Shown: positions 1-17,746, counted from the stretch's first letter. The stretch: DNA of 64,000 nucleotides from Mucilaginibacter gossypiicola (GCF_900110105.1 NZ_FOCL01000003.1:868001-932000); one strand, 5' to 3'. Numbers and translations: made by a program. Notes: generated by a model from the sequence alone, not told the origin.

Positions 1-8779
<8,779 letters not shown>

Positions 8780-8781
8780 TT

Positions 8782-10383
8782 TTAATGTCCGTTGAAAATG
8801 AGGTATAAGGCAATCATCACTATGGTAAGCAGTGCCCAGGCAATTTTTACACGCCGGGTAGGTTTAGCGGTATTGTGTATTTCCGATAGGGTTGCCTGGT
8901 AAACCGTAGGCGCGTTATCAAGCAGCGAGATCAAAACAGCAGATATCGCCAGGAAAACAAATATGAAAAACGACAACATCAGGTAATGCGGCCAAAAGCT
9001 GTACTTAGCAGGTGGCAACACCCACAAATAAACCACACCTGTGCCCAAACTAAAAGCCGAACCAGCTGATAAGATGACATTAACAGCCTTGCGAGTGGTG
9101 CGTTTCCAGTAAACCGTAAGCAGGAAAACCACGGCCAGCGGCGGAGCGATGAAGCCCAATACCGATTGAAATACATCGAACAGGTTAAGCCCTTTAATGC
9201 TGTCAATAGCCAGCGCCATGCCTATCGCAAACAGGCAGCCGGCAATTACAGTGTAACGCCCTACCCTGATCAGGTCTTTGTTAGTGGCCATGGGGTTGAT
9301 CTTTTCTGCATAGATATCCATGGTAAAAACCGTGCTCAGCGAGTTGAGTGAGGAGCCGATAGTACCCACCAAAACCGCGATCAGCACGACGATAACTAAC
9401 CCGTTCATCCCCGGCGGGAAAAGGTTGGTGACCATAGTCATATAAGCCAATGCAGGATCGCTCAGATGCGGATAGAGGATAAAACAGAGGATACCGGTGA
9501 GTATAAACAGCGGCAGCGACAGTATTTTGAGCCAACCGATAAAGTTAACGCCAAGCTGCCCCTGCTCCAGATTTTTGGCACCCAATACCGATTGTACCAT
9601 GGCCTGATCTGTACAGAAAAAAGCCACAGCTGATACCGGGTAGCCTAACAAAATAGCATACCAGGGATATTTAACATCGCTTGCCGGGTGAATCAGGTTC
9701 CAGTAGTTTGCGGGCGTTTGAAGAAACACGGCTGATAACCCGCCGGCTTTGTTTACGCCCAGCACAGTCAAGGTTAATGAGACGCCAATGAGTAACAGCA
9801 TCTGGAAAACATTTACTTTAGCTATAGCTTTTAAGCCGCCTGTAAAGGCAAAAAGCCCGGCGAATGATACCAGTACAATAACCGATTGCCACATGGGGAT
9901 GCCCAGAATCTGCCTTACTAAAAACCCACCGGCAAACAACCCCAGTGAAAGCCATGAGATGAGCATTTTGATCAATGCGTACCATGCTAAAATGTTACGC
10001 GTAGAATCGCCATAGCGGTTACCCATAAACTCGGGCATAGTAGATACTTTGGCCGCGATGTACTTCGGCGCGAAAACCAACGCCAGCAGCATCAGGAACA
10101 CAAAGGCATACCAATCGAAATTTACGGCTACGATACCTGTACTGTAACCGATGCTTGCAAAAGCCAGCAGCATGGACGGCCCAACATTGGTGCCCCACAT
10201 GTTAAAACCGATGCTTGCCCAGCCCAATGATTTATTGGCCAGAAAAAGCGTTTCGTCCGTTTTATTTTTATTGCCGAAACTGGCGCGGTAACCGATCACC
10301 ATTAAAACAACCAGGTACACGGCCACTACCGAATAATCCAACAGCGTGAGGCGCGATACGATATTGCTCATGCCGAGGATCAT
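8782..10383 (-). CDS. Sodium:solute symporter (SSS family)
   Basis: A 533-aa integral membrane protein with about 13-14 hydrophobic segments and no signal peptide, as expected for the SSS/SLC5 family in the inner membrane. Family features include YRASFGNKNKTDETLFLANK after the first helix, GFNMWGTNVGPSMLLAF in the second, and GTIGSSLNSLSTVFTMDIY, which contains the conserved Ser/Thr pair near the Na+ site. The chosen ATG (10381-10383) overlaps the TGA of the oxidoreductase upstream; a second Met four codons in (MSNIVSRL) is equally possible. Co-transcription with rhamnosidases, a mutarotase and a dehydrogenase suggests it imports a released monosaccharide, perhaps L-rhamnose or another deoxysugar. 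Substrate not determined. Confidence 0.88.
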   Translation of the reverse strand: MILGMSNIVSRLTLLDYSVVAVYLVVLMVIGYRASFGNKNKTDETLFLANKSLGWASIGFNMWGTNVGPSMLLAFASIGYSTGIVAVNFDWYAFVFLMLLALVFAPKYIAAKVSTMPEFMGNRYGDSTRNILAWYALIKMLISWLSLGLFAGGFLVRQILGIPMWQSVIVLVSFAGLFAFTGGLKAIAKVNVFQMLLLIGVSLTLTVLGVNKAGGLSAVFLQTPANYWNLIHPASDVKYPWYAILLGYPVSAVAFFCTDQAMVQSVLGAKNLEQGQLGVNFIGWLKILSLPLFILTGILCFILYPHLSDPALAYMTMVTNLFPPGMNGLVIVVLIAVLVGTIGSSLNSLSTVFTMDIYAEKINPMATNKDLIRVGRYTVIAGCLFAIGMALAIDSIKGLNLFDVFQSVLGFIAPPLAVVFLLTVYWKRTTRKAVNVILSAGSAFSLGTGVVYLWVLPPAKYSFWPHYLMLSFFIFVFLAISAVLISLLDNAPTVYQATLSEIHNTAKPTRRVKIAWALLTIVMIALYLIFNGH

Positions 10384-11459
10384 GCGCTTAATTCGTTTAC
10401 GGTTAAATTAAATTCGGTGAGGATGTCATCAACCTTTACGGGTTTACCGCTTTGTAACGAGCGGTCCATAGCCTGAAGCAGGGCGATGGTGCCAATACCT
10501 TCTTTAATATCGGGGTAAGCGGTGTAACCTTCGGTGATGCTATCGGCAAAGTATTCGAGGTAATTTTGATACTCGCCGGCGTGGTGGCTTTTGCCCTCAA
10601 ACCTGAAGTAATGTTTAAGCTTATGTTCCCAGGTAATGATGCGTTCTTCGCCGGTATTATCGGTAATTGCATAGCGCAGGTCCATATAATCGCCCTGACT
10701 GCAGCCCTCGGTGCCGCGTAAAATGCAGCTCATTTCACTGTCGCGGGTAACGGGCTGTACCGGACCGGTATAACAGCCGCTCACACGTGCAATGCGGCCA
10801 TCCTTCGCTTTGAAAATAAAATGCATGGTATCCGGGTTCTTCAAGCCACCTTTAGCTCCGTTAGAACTTAGCATGCCGTAGCCCATCACCTCTTCAATAT
10901 CGGGCAGGTACCAGCGGATAAAATCAACCGGGTGGCTTAAGCCCCCGTACAACCACTTAAAAGCCTGCTGTAACGACCAGGGCTTCTCTAAAAACCAACG
11001 GTGGTCTGCATGATAATAGGCCTCTACGGTGATCAAATCTCCTATCAAACCTGCCTCATAATCTTTGCGCTGTTTTTTCATCGGCTCAAAAAAGCGGGAG
11101 CTTTGGCCTACAAATACCTTTTTGCCGCTTTGCTCAACCAGTTCAAGCAGCTCGGCGGCTTTGCTTAAGTCATCAATAAATGGCTTGGTACAAACCACAT
11201 GTTTGCCATGCAATAGAGCCTGTTTAACGTGTTCTGCATGCAGATGATCCGGCGTATAAATGGCAATGATTTCTATCTCAGCATCATTAAGCAGGTCGTC
11301 GTAGTTGGTTGTATAACTATGAAAGTTGAACTCCTCTGCGCGGTGTTTGCATAGTTCAATATTCCTGTCGCACACCATTTTCAGTTCAAGCTTCTCACTT
11401 TTCAATGCCGCCGACATGGTGCTGCGCCCTTCGCCTAATCCTAATATTCCTATTCTCAT
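10380..11459 (-). CDS. Gfo/Idh/MocA family oxidoreductase
   Basis: A 359-aa cytoplasmic NAD(P)-dependent dehydrogenase with no signal peptide. The N-terminal Rossmann fold starts at GILGLGEGRS (residues 4-13); CTKPFIDDLSKA corresponds to the conserved EKP motif, with T in place of E; the C-terminal alpha/beta domain contains GGLSHPVDFIRWYL, matching the family GxxxHxxD-type substrate motif. It lies one base after the mutarotase-like gene and overlaps the symporter start by ATGA, so it probably acts on the sugar that the symporter brings in. Which sugar or inositol is oxidised cannot be told from sequence. Confidence 0.85.
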   Translation of the reverse strand: MRIGILGLGEGRSTMSAALKSEKLELKMVCDRNIELCKHRAEEFNFHSYTTNYDDLLNDAEIEIIAIYTPDHLHAEHVKQALLHGKHVVCTKPFIDDLSKAAELLELVEQSGKKVFVGQSSRFFEPMKKQRKDYEAGLIGDLITVEAYYHADHRWFLEKPWSLQQAFKWLYGGLSHPVDFIRWYLPDIEEVMGYGMLSSNGAKGGLKNPDTMHFIFKAKDGRIARVSGCYTGPVQPVTRDSEMSCILRGTEGCSQGDYMDLRYAITDNTGEERIITWEHKLKHYFRFEGKSHHAGEYQNYLEYFADSITEGYTAYPDIKEGIGTIALLQAMDRSLQSGKPVKVDDILTEFNLTVNELSA

Positions 11460-11460
11460 T

Positions 11461-12174
11461 TTATAATGATCGTTTAGTGTCGCTGTTGTCTGTTACCTGT
11501 TTAAAAAACACCCATACCTCGCCCTTTCGCGTGCCGGGCACACCTTCCTGGTATTTTTTCATCAACCTGTTCCAATCGTTTACCCGCGGATTGTTTTCGA
11601 TGGTTTTAGGATTAAGGTCATCAAGCTTTTTGCCTTTCGGGATACTGATCACCAGCATCAGGCGGCGCCCGTTTCTGAACACCAGTAATTGCTGAAAACC
11701 TGCATTACAAAAACCTTTAGAAACCTCGGGCCAGTTTTTAAACTGGCTGGCGTGGTAATCAATATATTCCTGCTGCAGGCGTTCATCGGCAACCAGGTTT
11801 GCCGTTAGTATAATATTATCCCATTGCTTAGCAATGCCATTTGCACCGCAATGCTGCGTTCGGTTAAAATCATAAAAGGGGCTGCTATAAACCGTAACCT
11901 GGCATGAGGGATATGCTGCGCGAGCACTTTTTTGGATGAATGTTGCGTTTAAATGCTTACCGTAAACAATGAGATGGTTATCCCAACGGTAAACAGCCGA
12001 AGCCGGTAGCCCCTGCTTACGGGCAATATTCAATAACGCGGTATAATTGAGCTGTTTACCTTGCGGACCCGTCACTTCAACAATGGCATAAGGATTTGAA
12101 GTTGCCTCTACATGAAATGCAGGCAACAATAAAACTACCGTGAGCCAAACTATATATGCTTTTAATATTTTCAT
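11461..12174 (-). CDS. Secreted L-rhamnose mutarotase-like protein with extra N-terminal domain
   Basis: 237 aa. A signal peptide (about residues 1-25, ending HVEATS) is followed by an unfamiliar domain (about 27-115), then a C-terminal half that resembles the RhaM/DUF718 fold. The pattern EYIDYHASQFKNWPEV matches the EYxxRHxxIWPEL region of RhaM, so the His there is the candidate catalytic residue. LLVFRNGRRLMLVISIP, VNDWNRLMKKYQE and a C-terminal GEVWVFFKQV complete the dimeric alpha/beta-barrel pattern. Classical RhaM is about 104 aa and cytosolic, so this version is roughly doubled and exported. It overlaps the GH141 gene by ATGA, so it may interconvert anomers of freshly released deoxysugars in the periplasm. 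The N-terminal half may be a diverged second ferredoxin-like unit. Confidence 0.7.
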   Translation of the reverse strand: MKILKAYIVWLTVVLLLPAFHVEATSNPYAIVEVTGPQGKQLNYTALLNIARKQGLPASAVYRWDNHLIVYGKHLNATFIQKSARAAYPSCQVTVYSSPFYDFNRTQHCGANGIAKQWDNIILTANLVADERLQQEYIDYHASQFKNWPEVSKGFCNAGFQQLLVFRNGRRLMLVISIPKGKKLDDLNPKTIENNPRVNDWNRLMKKYQEGVPGTRKGEVWVFFKQVTDNSDTKRSL

Positions 12175-14093
12175 TCTGTTTTATGATTGATGGGCAGGTT
12201 ATCCGGGTTTACCTTACGATACTGAAATAGATAGCGATAAGGCCGTTCTATGCCTGCTGATAGTTTTACGCCATCATCAACCTGCGGACCGTTATTTTCC
12301 CAAACATTGCCGGGACCATTGGCGTTTTTCAGGAACTTATCTGCCGGACACCAGTTGTTTTTTATGGTGATGTATGACGAGCCCTCATCGGTATACAGGT
12401 AAAACCAATGCTGCGGGTCATGCGCGTAAGGAGCTTTATAAATACTATCGACATAGTTATTGCTGATCACCGAACCGGGCTGCGCGGATAGCGTATAGAT
12501 GCCGGCAACATCATACATATTGCGGGCGTAGTGGTGAATTTTGTTAGCCGTAATGCGGTTATCACTCATGGCGTTGACGGTCTTTGTCCAGCCCCAGCCC
12601 ATGCTGATGCCGGTGTAGTTTACATCGCAAACCTCGTTATGTGTTATGCTGATGCCTTTAACATAGCCCCCGCCAATGCCAACGCATCCCCAATCTTCAT
12701 TGGTAGCATCTGTAATTAAATTATTGGAGATAGTGTCATTGGTGCAGATCTCCCGTTTCTCAGTAGGGTTATAAGGCAGGTGAACTTCCTGCGCTTCGTC
12801 TGAATATACGCCGTCGAGAATTGCTGTGCCGCCGATATCTTTAAACAGGCTGCCTTTAATCACATTATCATGCGTGCCACGCTGAAAATCCAGCCCGGTT
12901 GAGGCCATGTGTTCAAAACCGCAGCCATCAAATGCGATGTGCGATGCATAAGCCACCTCAACCGCAGCTTTCGGTCTGCCCACCCATGCCTGGTTTTCCA
13001 GACCTTTTTTATCGGGCGTGCCAGGGATTTTCAATTTGTAAGCATCCAGCATGTACATCCCGGCCTGGTGCGGAACTAAACCCGCCTTTGACGGACGGAG
13101 CCAGCTGCTGTGCTCAAAACTGATATTTTTAAAGCTGACGTAGTTAACCAGGCGATCAAGAGTGCTTTCTATTTTCACCAATGTTTCCAATTGGGGAACG
13201 GTAACAACAGCTGTTTGCAGATCCTCACCTTTGCGTGGGATATAATATATTTTGTTAGCGATGCGGTCATGAAACCACTCGCCGGGCTTATTTAAAAAAC
13301 TGATCGCATTGCTGAGATAGAACCCTGAATTACCTGTTTTTTTGGAAATCCAGGGCGCTGGCCATGGATGCTCGGACTGGATGCGGCTTTCGGGCTGATA
13401 GAAAGATAAGCGGGCACTATCCCCCATTACCTTGACAGCTTTAACCCGTAAAATGGCAATTGCCCACCATTGATGAATAAACACTTCCATACCCTTAAGA
13501 TGGGAGGTCTCAATAGAGGCAGACCATGGAATTACACAGGTTTCGGTTTTGTGATCCCAGGAAAGAATGCGGTTCATCAACGGGGCTTCAGTATTGCGGG
13601 TACGAACCGCCTTTTCATTATTCACCCACAGCTGCCTGAATTGTAAAGGCTCATCTCCGATCATTGGTGCATCAGCTTCCCAAACACTGCCTTTAGCCTC
13701 TGCCGGTAAACCGGGAATCTCTGAAGTTGCTTTACGCCATCCTGTTACGGTAACGCCGCCGCTTAGGATAGTTTTGCCCATGCCTTCGCCCTCAATAAAG
13801 GTCGGACTCTCGGCTGTACCTGAATCTTCGGGGCGGATAAATAAAGGTTCTGCTAACTGGTAAACTCCCGCTAATACTTTGATATGGATACCGCCTTTTA
13901 TCGATGCATCATTTAACCGCCTCAGTTCACGGGCTTTCCGGATTGCCATTGCTACGCTTGCCAGTGGTTGTTGCTGGGTTCCGGCATTGTTATCGGAGCC
14001 CTTTGGTGCTACCCAAATCTCGGCCGCAAAAGCGCCACCTGTCAAAACAACATTTAACAGCATCAACAAAACAACTACGCGGCGGATGTTCAT
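12171..14093 (-). CDS. GH141 right-handed beta-helix glycosidase (alpha-L-fucosidase candidate)
   Basis: 640 aa with signal peptide (residues 1-24) then IWVAPKGSDNNAGTQQQPLA, the usual opening of secreted parallel beta-helix enzymes. The segment ARELRRLNDASIKGGIHI and FIRPEDSGTAESP match what I know of GH141. Helical coils run from about 320 to 590. Two acidic residues, D528 (NMYDVAGIYTL) and D569 (YTDEGSSY), are 41 residues apart, the same spacing I recall for the two catalytic Asp of the founder BT_1002, an alpha-L-fucosidase acting on RG-II. It lies between the TIM-barrel isomerase (10 bp) and the mutarotase-like gene (ATGA overlap). An alternative is another beta-helix glycosidase or lyase, but full-length agreement favours GH141. 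Confidence 0.78.
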   Translation of the reverse strand: MNIRRVVVLLMLLNVVLTGGAFAAEIWVAPKGSDNNAGTQQQPLASVAMAIRKARELRRLNDASIKGGIHIKVLAGVYQLAEPLFIRPEDSGTAESPTFIEGEGMGKTILSGGVTVTGWRKATSEIPGLPAEAKGSVWEADAPMIGDEPLQFRQLWVNNEKAVRTRNTEAPLMNRILSWDHKTETCVIPWSASIETSHLKGMEVFIHQWWAIAILRVKAVKVMGDSARLSFYQPESRIQSEHPWPAPWISKKTGNSGFYLSNAISFLNKPGEWFHDRIANKIYYIPRKGEDLQTAVVTVPQLETLVKIESTLDRLVNYVSFKNISFEHSSWLRPSKAGLVPHQAGMYMLDAYKLKIPGTPDKKGLENQAWVGRPKAAVEVAYASHIAFDGCGFEHMASTGLDFQRGTHDNVIKGSLFKDIGGTAILDGVYSDEAQEVHLPYNPTEKREICTNDTISNNLITDATNEDWGCVGIGGGYVKGISITHNEVCDVNYTGISMGWGWTKTVNAMSDNRITANKIHHYARNMYDVAGIYTLSAQPGSVISNNYVDSIYKAPYAHDPQHWFYLYTDEGSSYITIKNNWCPADKFLKNANGPGNVWENNGPQVDDGVKLSAGIERPYRYLFQYRKVNPDNLPINHKTE

Positions 14094-14103
14094 TTACGTT
14101 TTT

Positions 14104-14988
14104 TTACTTAGCTTGGAATATTGATTTCACATATGTGGTATTAGCGCTGAAATTCCACTTTACATTGCGTGGATCTTTGGCATCGCGCGAGCGCTCGATG
14201 ACCAGCCAACCTGTCCAGCCCATTTTATCCAATGTGGCCTTTACCTGCTTCATGTTTATTTTAGGATCGTTTTGCAGCCAAACACCATCATCATTGGTAC
14301 AGTGGATCTGCACGATATAATTTTTGCCCAATATTTGAAGTTCGCTATCCAAATCGCGCCCGTTCCTGATGACGTTTTCAAAATTGAAATAGCTTTTAAT
14401 AGCCGGCGAGCCTATATCCTTCAATAACTGCAACTCGCCTTTGGCATCCAATGCGGTTTCAATGCCTATTACCACCCCGGCCTTTTCCGCTATCTTGCCA
14501 ACCTCTTTTAAGCGGGAAACAATAGCCGGGCGCAGTTCAGGAAATTTTACCAGGTCGCCTTTTACACCCATCGGCAAGAAGCCAACTTTAACACGCATTT
14601 GTTTCATGGTGTTGATACAATCGGTAACGGCCTTAACCGCTGTTGGGCGTTCGGCAAATGACTGGGCGAAAAAGCCGGTCATCCCCATGGATGGGATTTC
14701 CAGGTTCAGCTCTTTCGCCTTGTTCAGGAATACATTCCTTATCGAATCATTGGCCAGCTGGTTATCAAAAGTTTCGCGGTCGCCAAGGCCACCCATATCT
14801 ACTTCAACGCCATCCGCACCGATATCTTTAGCCAACTGAAATGCACCTAACTTTTGCCGTTTAAGGATCATCAGATCAACAACTGCTACTTTATAGCGCT
14901 GCTTTGATGCGGTTTGGGCAACCGACGGTGCGCCAAAAGCACACATCATCAACCCTATCCAAAAACCTGAGATCAACCTGTATTTCAT
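14104..14988 (-). CDS. Secreted sugar isomerase/epimerase-like TIM barrel
   Basis: 294 aa, xylose-isomerase-like/AP-endonuclease-2-type TIM barrel (IolE/Hyi-like superfamily). It has an export signal, MKYRLISGFWIGLMMCAFGAPSVAQ. Metal-site elements are recognisable: GADGVEVDMGG on strand 2, GVVIGIETALDA (Glu ligand), SYFNFENVIRNG, VQIHCTNDDG (His) and GWLVIERSRD (Glu). The product is therefore probably a metal-dependent periplasmic enzyme acting on a free sugar or keto-sugar, but the substrate is unknown. It sits in the operon with 3 bp and 10 bp spacing to its neighbours, next to the secreted mutarotase-like gene. Confidence 0.75.
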   Translation of the reverse strand: MKYRLISGFWIGLMMCAFGAPSVAQTASKQRYKVAVVDLMILKRQKLGAFQLAKDIGADGVEVDMGGLGDRETFDNQLANDSIRNVFLNKAKELNLEIPSMGMTGFFAQSFAERPTAVKAVTDCINTMKQMRVKVGFLPMGVKGDLVKFPELRPAIVSRLKEVGKIAEKAGVVIGIETALDAKGELQLLKDIGSPAIKSYFNFENVIRNGRDLDSELQILGKNYIVQIHCTNDDGVWLQNDPKINMKQVKATLDKMGWTGWLVIERSRDAKDPRNVKWNFSANTTYVKSIFQAK

Positions 14989-14991
14989 AAC

Positions 14992-16392
14992 TTATTTTTT
15001 TGTTGCCTGCGCAAATACTTTCTCTAATTGTTCAAAGCCCTTTATGGCATTGGCCGGGAGCTTTTCGCCTTTGTCACCAAACACATACATAGCGGGTTCT
15101 TTTTCGATGGTTACCTTTTCATCATCGAAACCGCCCTTATTGTCTTTTATCTTATTAATATCGAGATGAAAATTCTTGGCGATAAAGAGGTACAATGCCG
15201 CCCGTTTTGAAGAACCGAAATCATGCCCTTCGTTAGGTAAATGCACATTCTCTACTTTATCGGCAGCATCGTAATAGCCATACATTTTTTGGAGATAAGG
15301 AAAATCATGCTCCGGCATGTTGGCTGTCCAGTCCTGCCCGTCGGAGATCAGTAGTTGAGGCCGGGGTGCGGCCATGGCAGCCAGTTCTACATTATCTGTT
15401 CCGTTGCCGCATTGATGGATAGGCATGCCACTTTCGCAAGGGCATCCCCCATAAAAGTAAGATGACACCGACACCACGGGGGCGCTGAGTTTGATCCGGT
15501 CATCCATGGCAGTCATTAAAACGGTATGACTTCCGCCACCCGAGCCGCCGCTAATACCAACGCGTTCCGGGTCGGTTTCTTTAAGTGAAAGCACATAATC
15601 CAGGATCCGGATAGCGCCAAGTGCCTGAATGGTTTGCGCCAGGCTTCGGCGATGATCTTCATCCTTAAATTGCAACAAGGACTCACCCCAGGCAAAAAGG
15701 TCATAACTGTAAGCCATTGCCCCCATCCGCGCCAGCGAGGCACAACGGATCTGGCAATCGGCCCGGTAACGCTGGTGTTCCCAGTGCCCGTCAGGGCTTA
15801 AGATCACCGGAATCTTCCCTTTTATTTTAGATGGTTTATATAGTGAACCGTTAATGTACAAACCTGGCAAAATTTCAATAGCGATATTCTCAACCGTGTA
15901 ACCGTCATAAGTCCGTTTAGGGGTGATGATTGGTTTAGAGGCAGGTTTGGCAGGCAGCGGTGATAGCTCCAAGGCTTTGTAAAGCTCAGGCTTTAGTATA
16001 GTCTTGCGTTGTTCCCAGGTATCACGATCGTGATATTGGGCGGCAATCCTGTCAAGCTCCTTCCAGCCATCGCTTATCGACCAGCGGAAGTATTCATATT
16101 CTTTGAGTTTATACCTGCCGGAGGCTTCTTTGTTTACTTTAAGATCGAGCGGGGTAAGGATGTTGGTCAGCGTGGTATCTACATTTGGCCTGAAACGCCA
16201 TTGCGCATAGTTAACCCATCTACCCTCAACTTGGGCAGCCGTGTATTTGATCTTTACGTGGTATTTGTCCTGCACCTCATCAAGTACCTCCTTCAGGGTT
16301 TTCCTGTACATAGCATCGGTAGTTTGCTGCGCACGGGCGGCAAAACTCACAGCTGTAAAGTAGGTTATCAGTATGTAAATCAGTTTTTTCAT
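14992..16392 (-). CDS. Alpha/beta-hydrolase esterase with N-terminal STN-like domain
   Basis: 466 aa with signal peptide (residues 1-21). Residues about 27-97 (TLKEVLDEVQDKYHVKIKY to GRYKLK) look like a secretin/TonB short N-terminal (STN) or FecR-C-type fold. The rest is an acetyl-xylan-esterase-like alpha/beta-hydrolase: nucleophile elbow GISGGSGGGSH, acid in LISDGQDWT, and catalytic His in PNEGHDFG. Around GGCPCESGMPIHQCG there is a cysteine-rich insert. A function as O-acetyl or methyl esterase on pectic sugars is plausible. A palindrome-filled 216-bp gap separates it from the sialidase-fold gene upstream. Confidence 0.72.
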   Translation of the reverse strand: MKKLIYILITYFTAVSFAARAQQTTDAMYRKTLKEVLDEVQDKYHVKIKYTAAQVEGRWVNYAQWRFRPNVDTTLTNILTPLDLKVNKEASGRYKLKEYEYFRWSISDGWKELDRIAAQYHDRDTWEQRKTILKPELYKALELSPLPAKPASKPIITPKRTYDGYTVENIAIEILPGLYINGSLYKPSKIKGKIPVILSPDGHWEHQRYRADCQIRCASLARMGAMAYSYDLFAWGESLLQFKDEDHRRSLAQTIQALGAIRILDYVLSLKETDPERVGISGGSGGGSHTVLMTAMDDRIKLSAPVVSVSSYFYGGCPCESGMPIHQCGNGTDNVELAAMAAPRPQLLISDGQDWTANMPEHDFPYLQKMYGYYDAADKVENVHLPNEGHDFGSSKRAALYLFIAKNFHLDINKIKDNKGGFDDEKVTIEKEPAMYVFGDKGEKLPANAIKGFEQLEKVFAQATKK

Positions 16393-16404
16393 TGTTTTAT
16401 TTGT

Positions 16405-16492
16405 TGTAGAGACGCATCACATGCATCTCCCGCGAGCAAGTTCATTGTAAAGCCGCTTGTCCTAAAGGAGACGCATGTGATGCGTCTCTACA
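16405..16492. repeat. Long palindrome, type B (GAGACGCAT)
   Basis: Arms 16405-16424 and 16473-16492 are perfect 20-bp reverse complements. With one mismatch the pairing extends to about 27 bp (16405-16431 with 16466-16492). The core word is GTAGAGACGCAT. The same word forms a tighter hairpin at 62903-62940. It lies in the gap between the sialidase-fold gene and the esterase. Confidence 0.9.
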
Positions 16493-16509
16493 TTTAAACA
16501 AAAAGAAAG

Positions 16510-16591
16510 CGTCATTGCGAGGTACGAAGCAATCCCCGATTAGCAAATCCGCCCTGTACAGTTTGGGATTGCTTCGTACCTCGCAATGACG
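16510..16591. repeat. Long palindrome, type A (GTCATTGCGAGG), copy 1
   Basis: Perfect 27-bp inverted arms at 16510-16536 and 16565-16591 with a 28-bp spacer. Arm core is GTCATTGCGAGGTACGAAGC. It is directly beside the type B palindrome, and the two fill nearly the whole gap 16393-16608. The same class occurs at 42273-42366, 45057-45148 and 62794-62888. It resembles REP/MITE-like intergenic repeats common in Bacteroidota. Confidence 0.95.
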
Positions 16592-16608
16592 GTTGGATAT
16601 AAATTTAA

Positions 16609-17739
16609 TTACAAATCCTTAGTCTCCCCAGTTGGCACCGGCGGCGTATACCCCTCCACCTTCGGCCAAACACCATCCTTTATTTCTTTCATCTCCAGTT
16701 TTGAAGGATCAATAACCACATGTTTTATCTTTTGCCTGCGCCAGGTGTAAACCACATGCACCATCCCGTCCGAAGTTTGAATAACCGATGGATAAGAATA
16801 TTGACTGATAGGCGAATCCTCCAAAATCAAAGCCGCATACCACGTAATACCATCTTTGGATACAGCCACGTTCAACGGCGTACGTGCGCCCTTGGCCAAA
16901 TTTCCAGGTGGCAAAACATGATTATAAACCAATAACTGGCGACCGTCTTTCAAAGTCACCGCATCGGTACCCGAGTTATTATTGGGCAATAAAGTTTTCT
17001 CCAAAGCAGACCATGTTTGCCCGCCATCTTTAGACCAGGTGCTTAATATCGCCCTGTTCTGACTGCGGCAAAGCGCCTGCAGCCTGCCATCTTTATAAGT
17101 TAAAATACTTGGCTGTATCGCTTTCATCTCTTTACCATCGCCGATAGGGCCTATCATTGTCCAGTTTTTACCGAAATCTTTAGTAGCTTCAAAATGTACC
17201 TGCCATGCTTTGCCTTCAGTACTTACAGGGCTAAGCAGGGTGCCATTTTTCAACAACACCGGCTTGTTTTTGATAGGTCCTAAAAAACCTTCAGGCAAAG
17301 CTTTTTGCTCCGACCAGCTAATACCGCCGTCTTTAGATGTTTTTACAAAACCTTTCCATTTTGCCGGACTCGGGCCTATTTTATAATAAAGCTGCAATTC
17401 GCCTTTAGGCACCTGGTACAGTACCGGGTTCCAGCAGGCATAGCGTAAAGTATCGTTTTGTATGCCGTTGGCGACATTAACCCCTTCTGTCCATTTACCA
17501 CCAACAAATCGGCTTACCCAGATGCATACATCAGGGTTGCGCTCTTTAGTACCGCCAAACCATGAGGCTACAAGTCCGGTTGGTGTTTCGGCGATGGTAG
17601 CGGCGTGACACTCGGGGTACGGCGCTTTATCGTATATAAATTCGTCTTTCACAATGCCTTTACGCCATGGATTTTGAGCAAAGACATTGGTTATTAATAG
17701 ACAAGCTACTACACCGGTAAGTAAAATCCTTTTTAACAT
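16609..17739 (-). CDS. Sialidase-fold (BNR/Asp-box) exo-hydrolase candidate
   Basis: 376 aa starting at ATG 17737-17739, chosen because it begins a clear signal peptide (MLKRILLTGVVACLLITNVFAQ) 7 bp after the stop of the previous gene. The open frame extends 51 codons further upstream, but that part lies inside the DUF3826 gene. Four Asp-box motifs are visible: SKDGGISW, TKDFGKNW, SKDGGQTW and SKDGITW. The pattern YPECHAATIAETPTGLVASW then WFGGTKERNPDV is typical of the short sialidase-superfamily proteins of plant-polysaccharide loci. Sialic acid is unlikely here. In RG-II loci this fold removes 2-keto-3-deoxy sugars (Kdo or Dha), so that is my preferred but unproven role. Confidence 0.7.
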   Translation of the reverse strand: MLKRILLTGVVACLLITNVFAQNPWRKGIVKDEFIYDKAPYPECHAATIAETPTGLVASWFGGTKERNPDVCIWVSRFVGGKWTEGVNVANGIQNDTLRYACWNPVLYQVPKGELQLYYKIGPSPAKWKGFVKTSKDGGISWSEQKALPEGFLGPIKNKPVLLKNGTLLSPVSTEGKAWQVHFEATKDFGKNWTMIGPIGDGKEMKAIQPSILTYKDGRLQALCRSQNRAILSTWSKDGGQTWSALEKTLLPNNNSGTDAVTLKDGRQLLVYNHVLPPGNLAKGARTPLNVAVSKDGITWYAALILEDSPISQYSYPSVIQTSDGMVHVVYTWRRQKIKHVVIDPSKLEMKEIKDGVWPKVEGYTPPVPTGETKDL

Positions 17740-17746
17740 CGTAATA

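Noticed and set aside
16405-16591. CRISPR-like array because of adjacent repeats
   Set aside because: The repeats are inverted, of two types, not regularly spaced, and no cas gene is nearby.
16609-17739. True sialidase acting on sialic acid
   Set aside because: No other sialic-acid gene is present and the context is pectin; a keto-deoxysugar hydrolase fits better.
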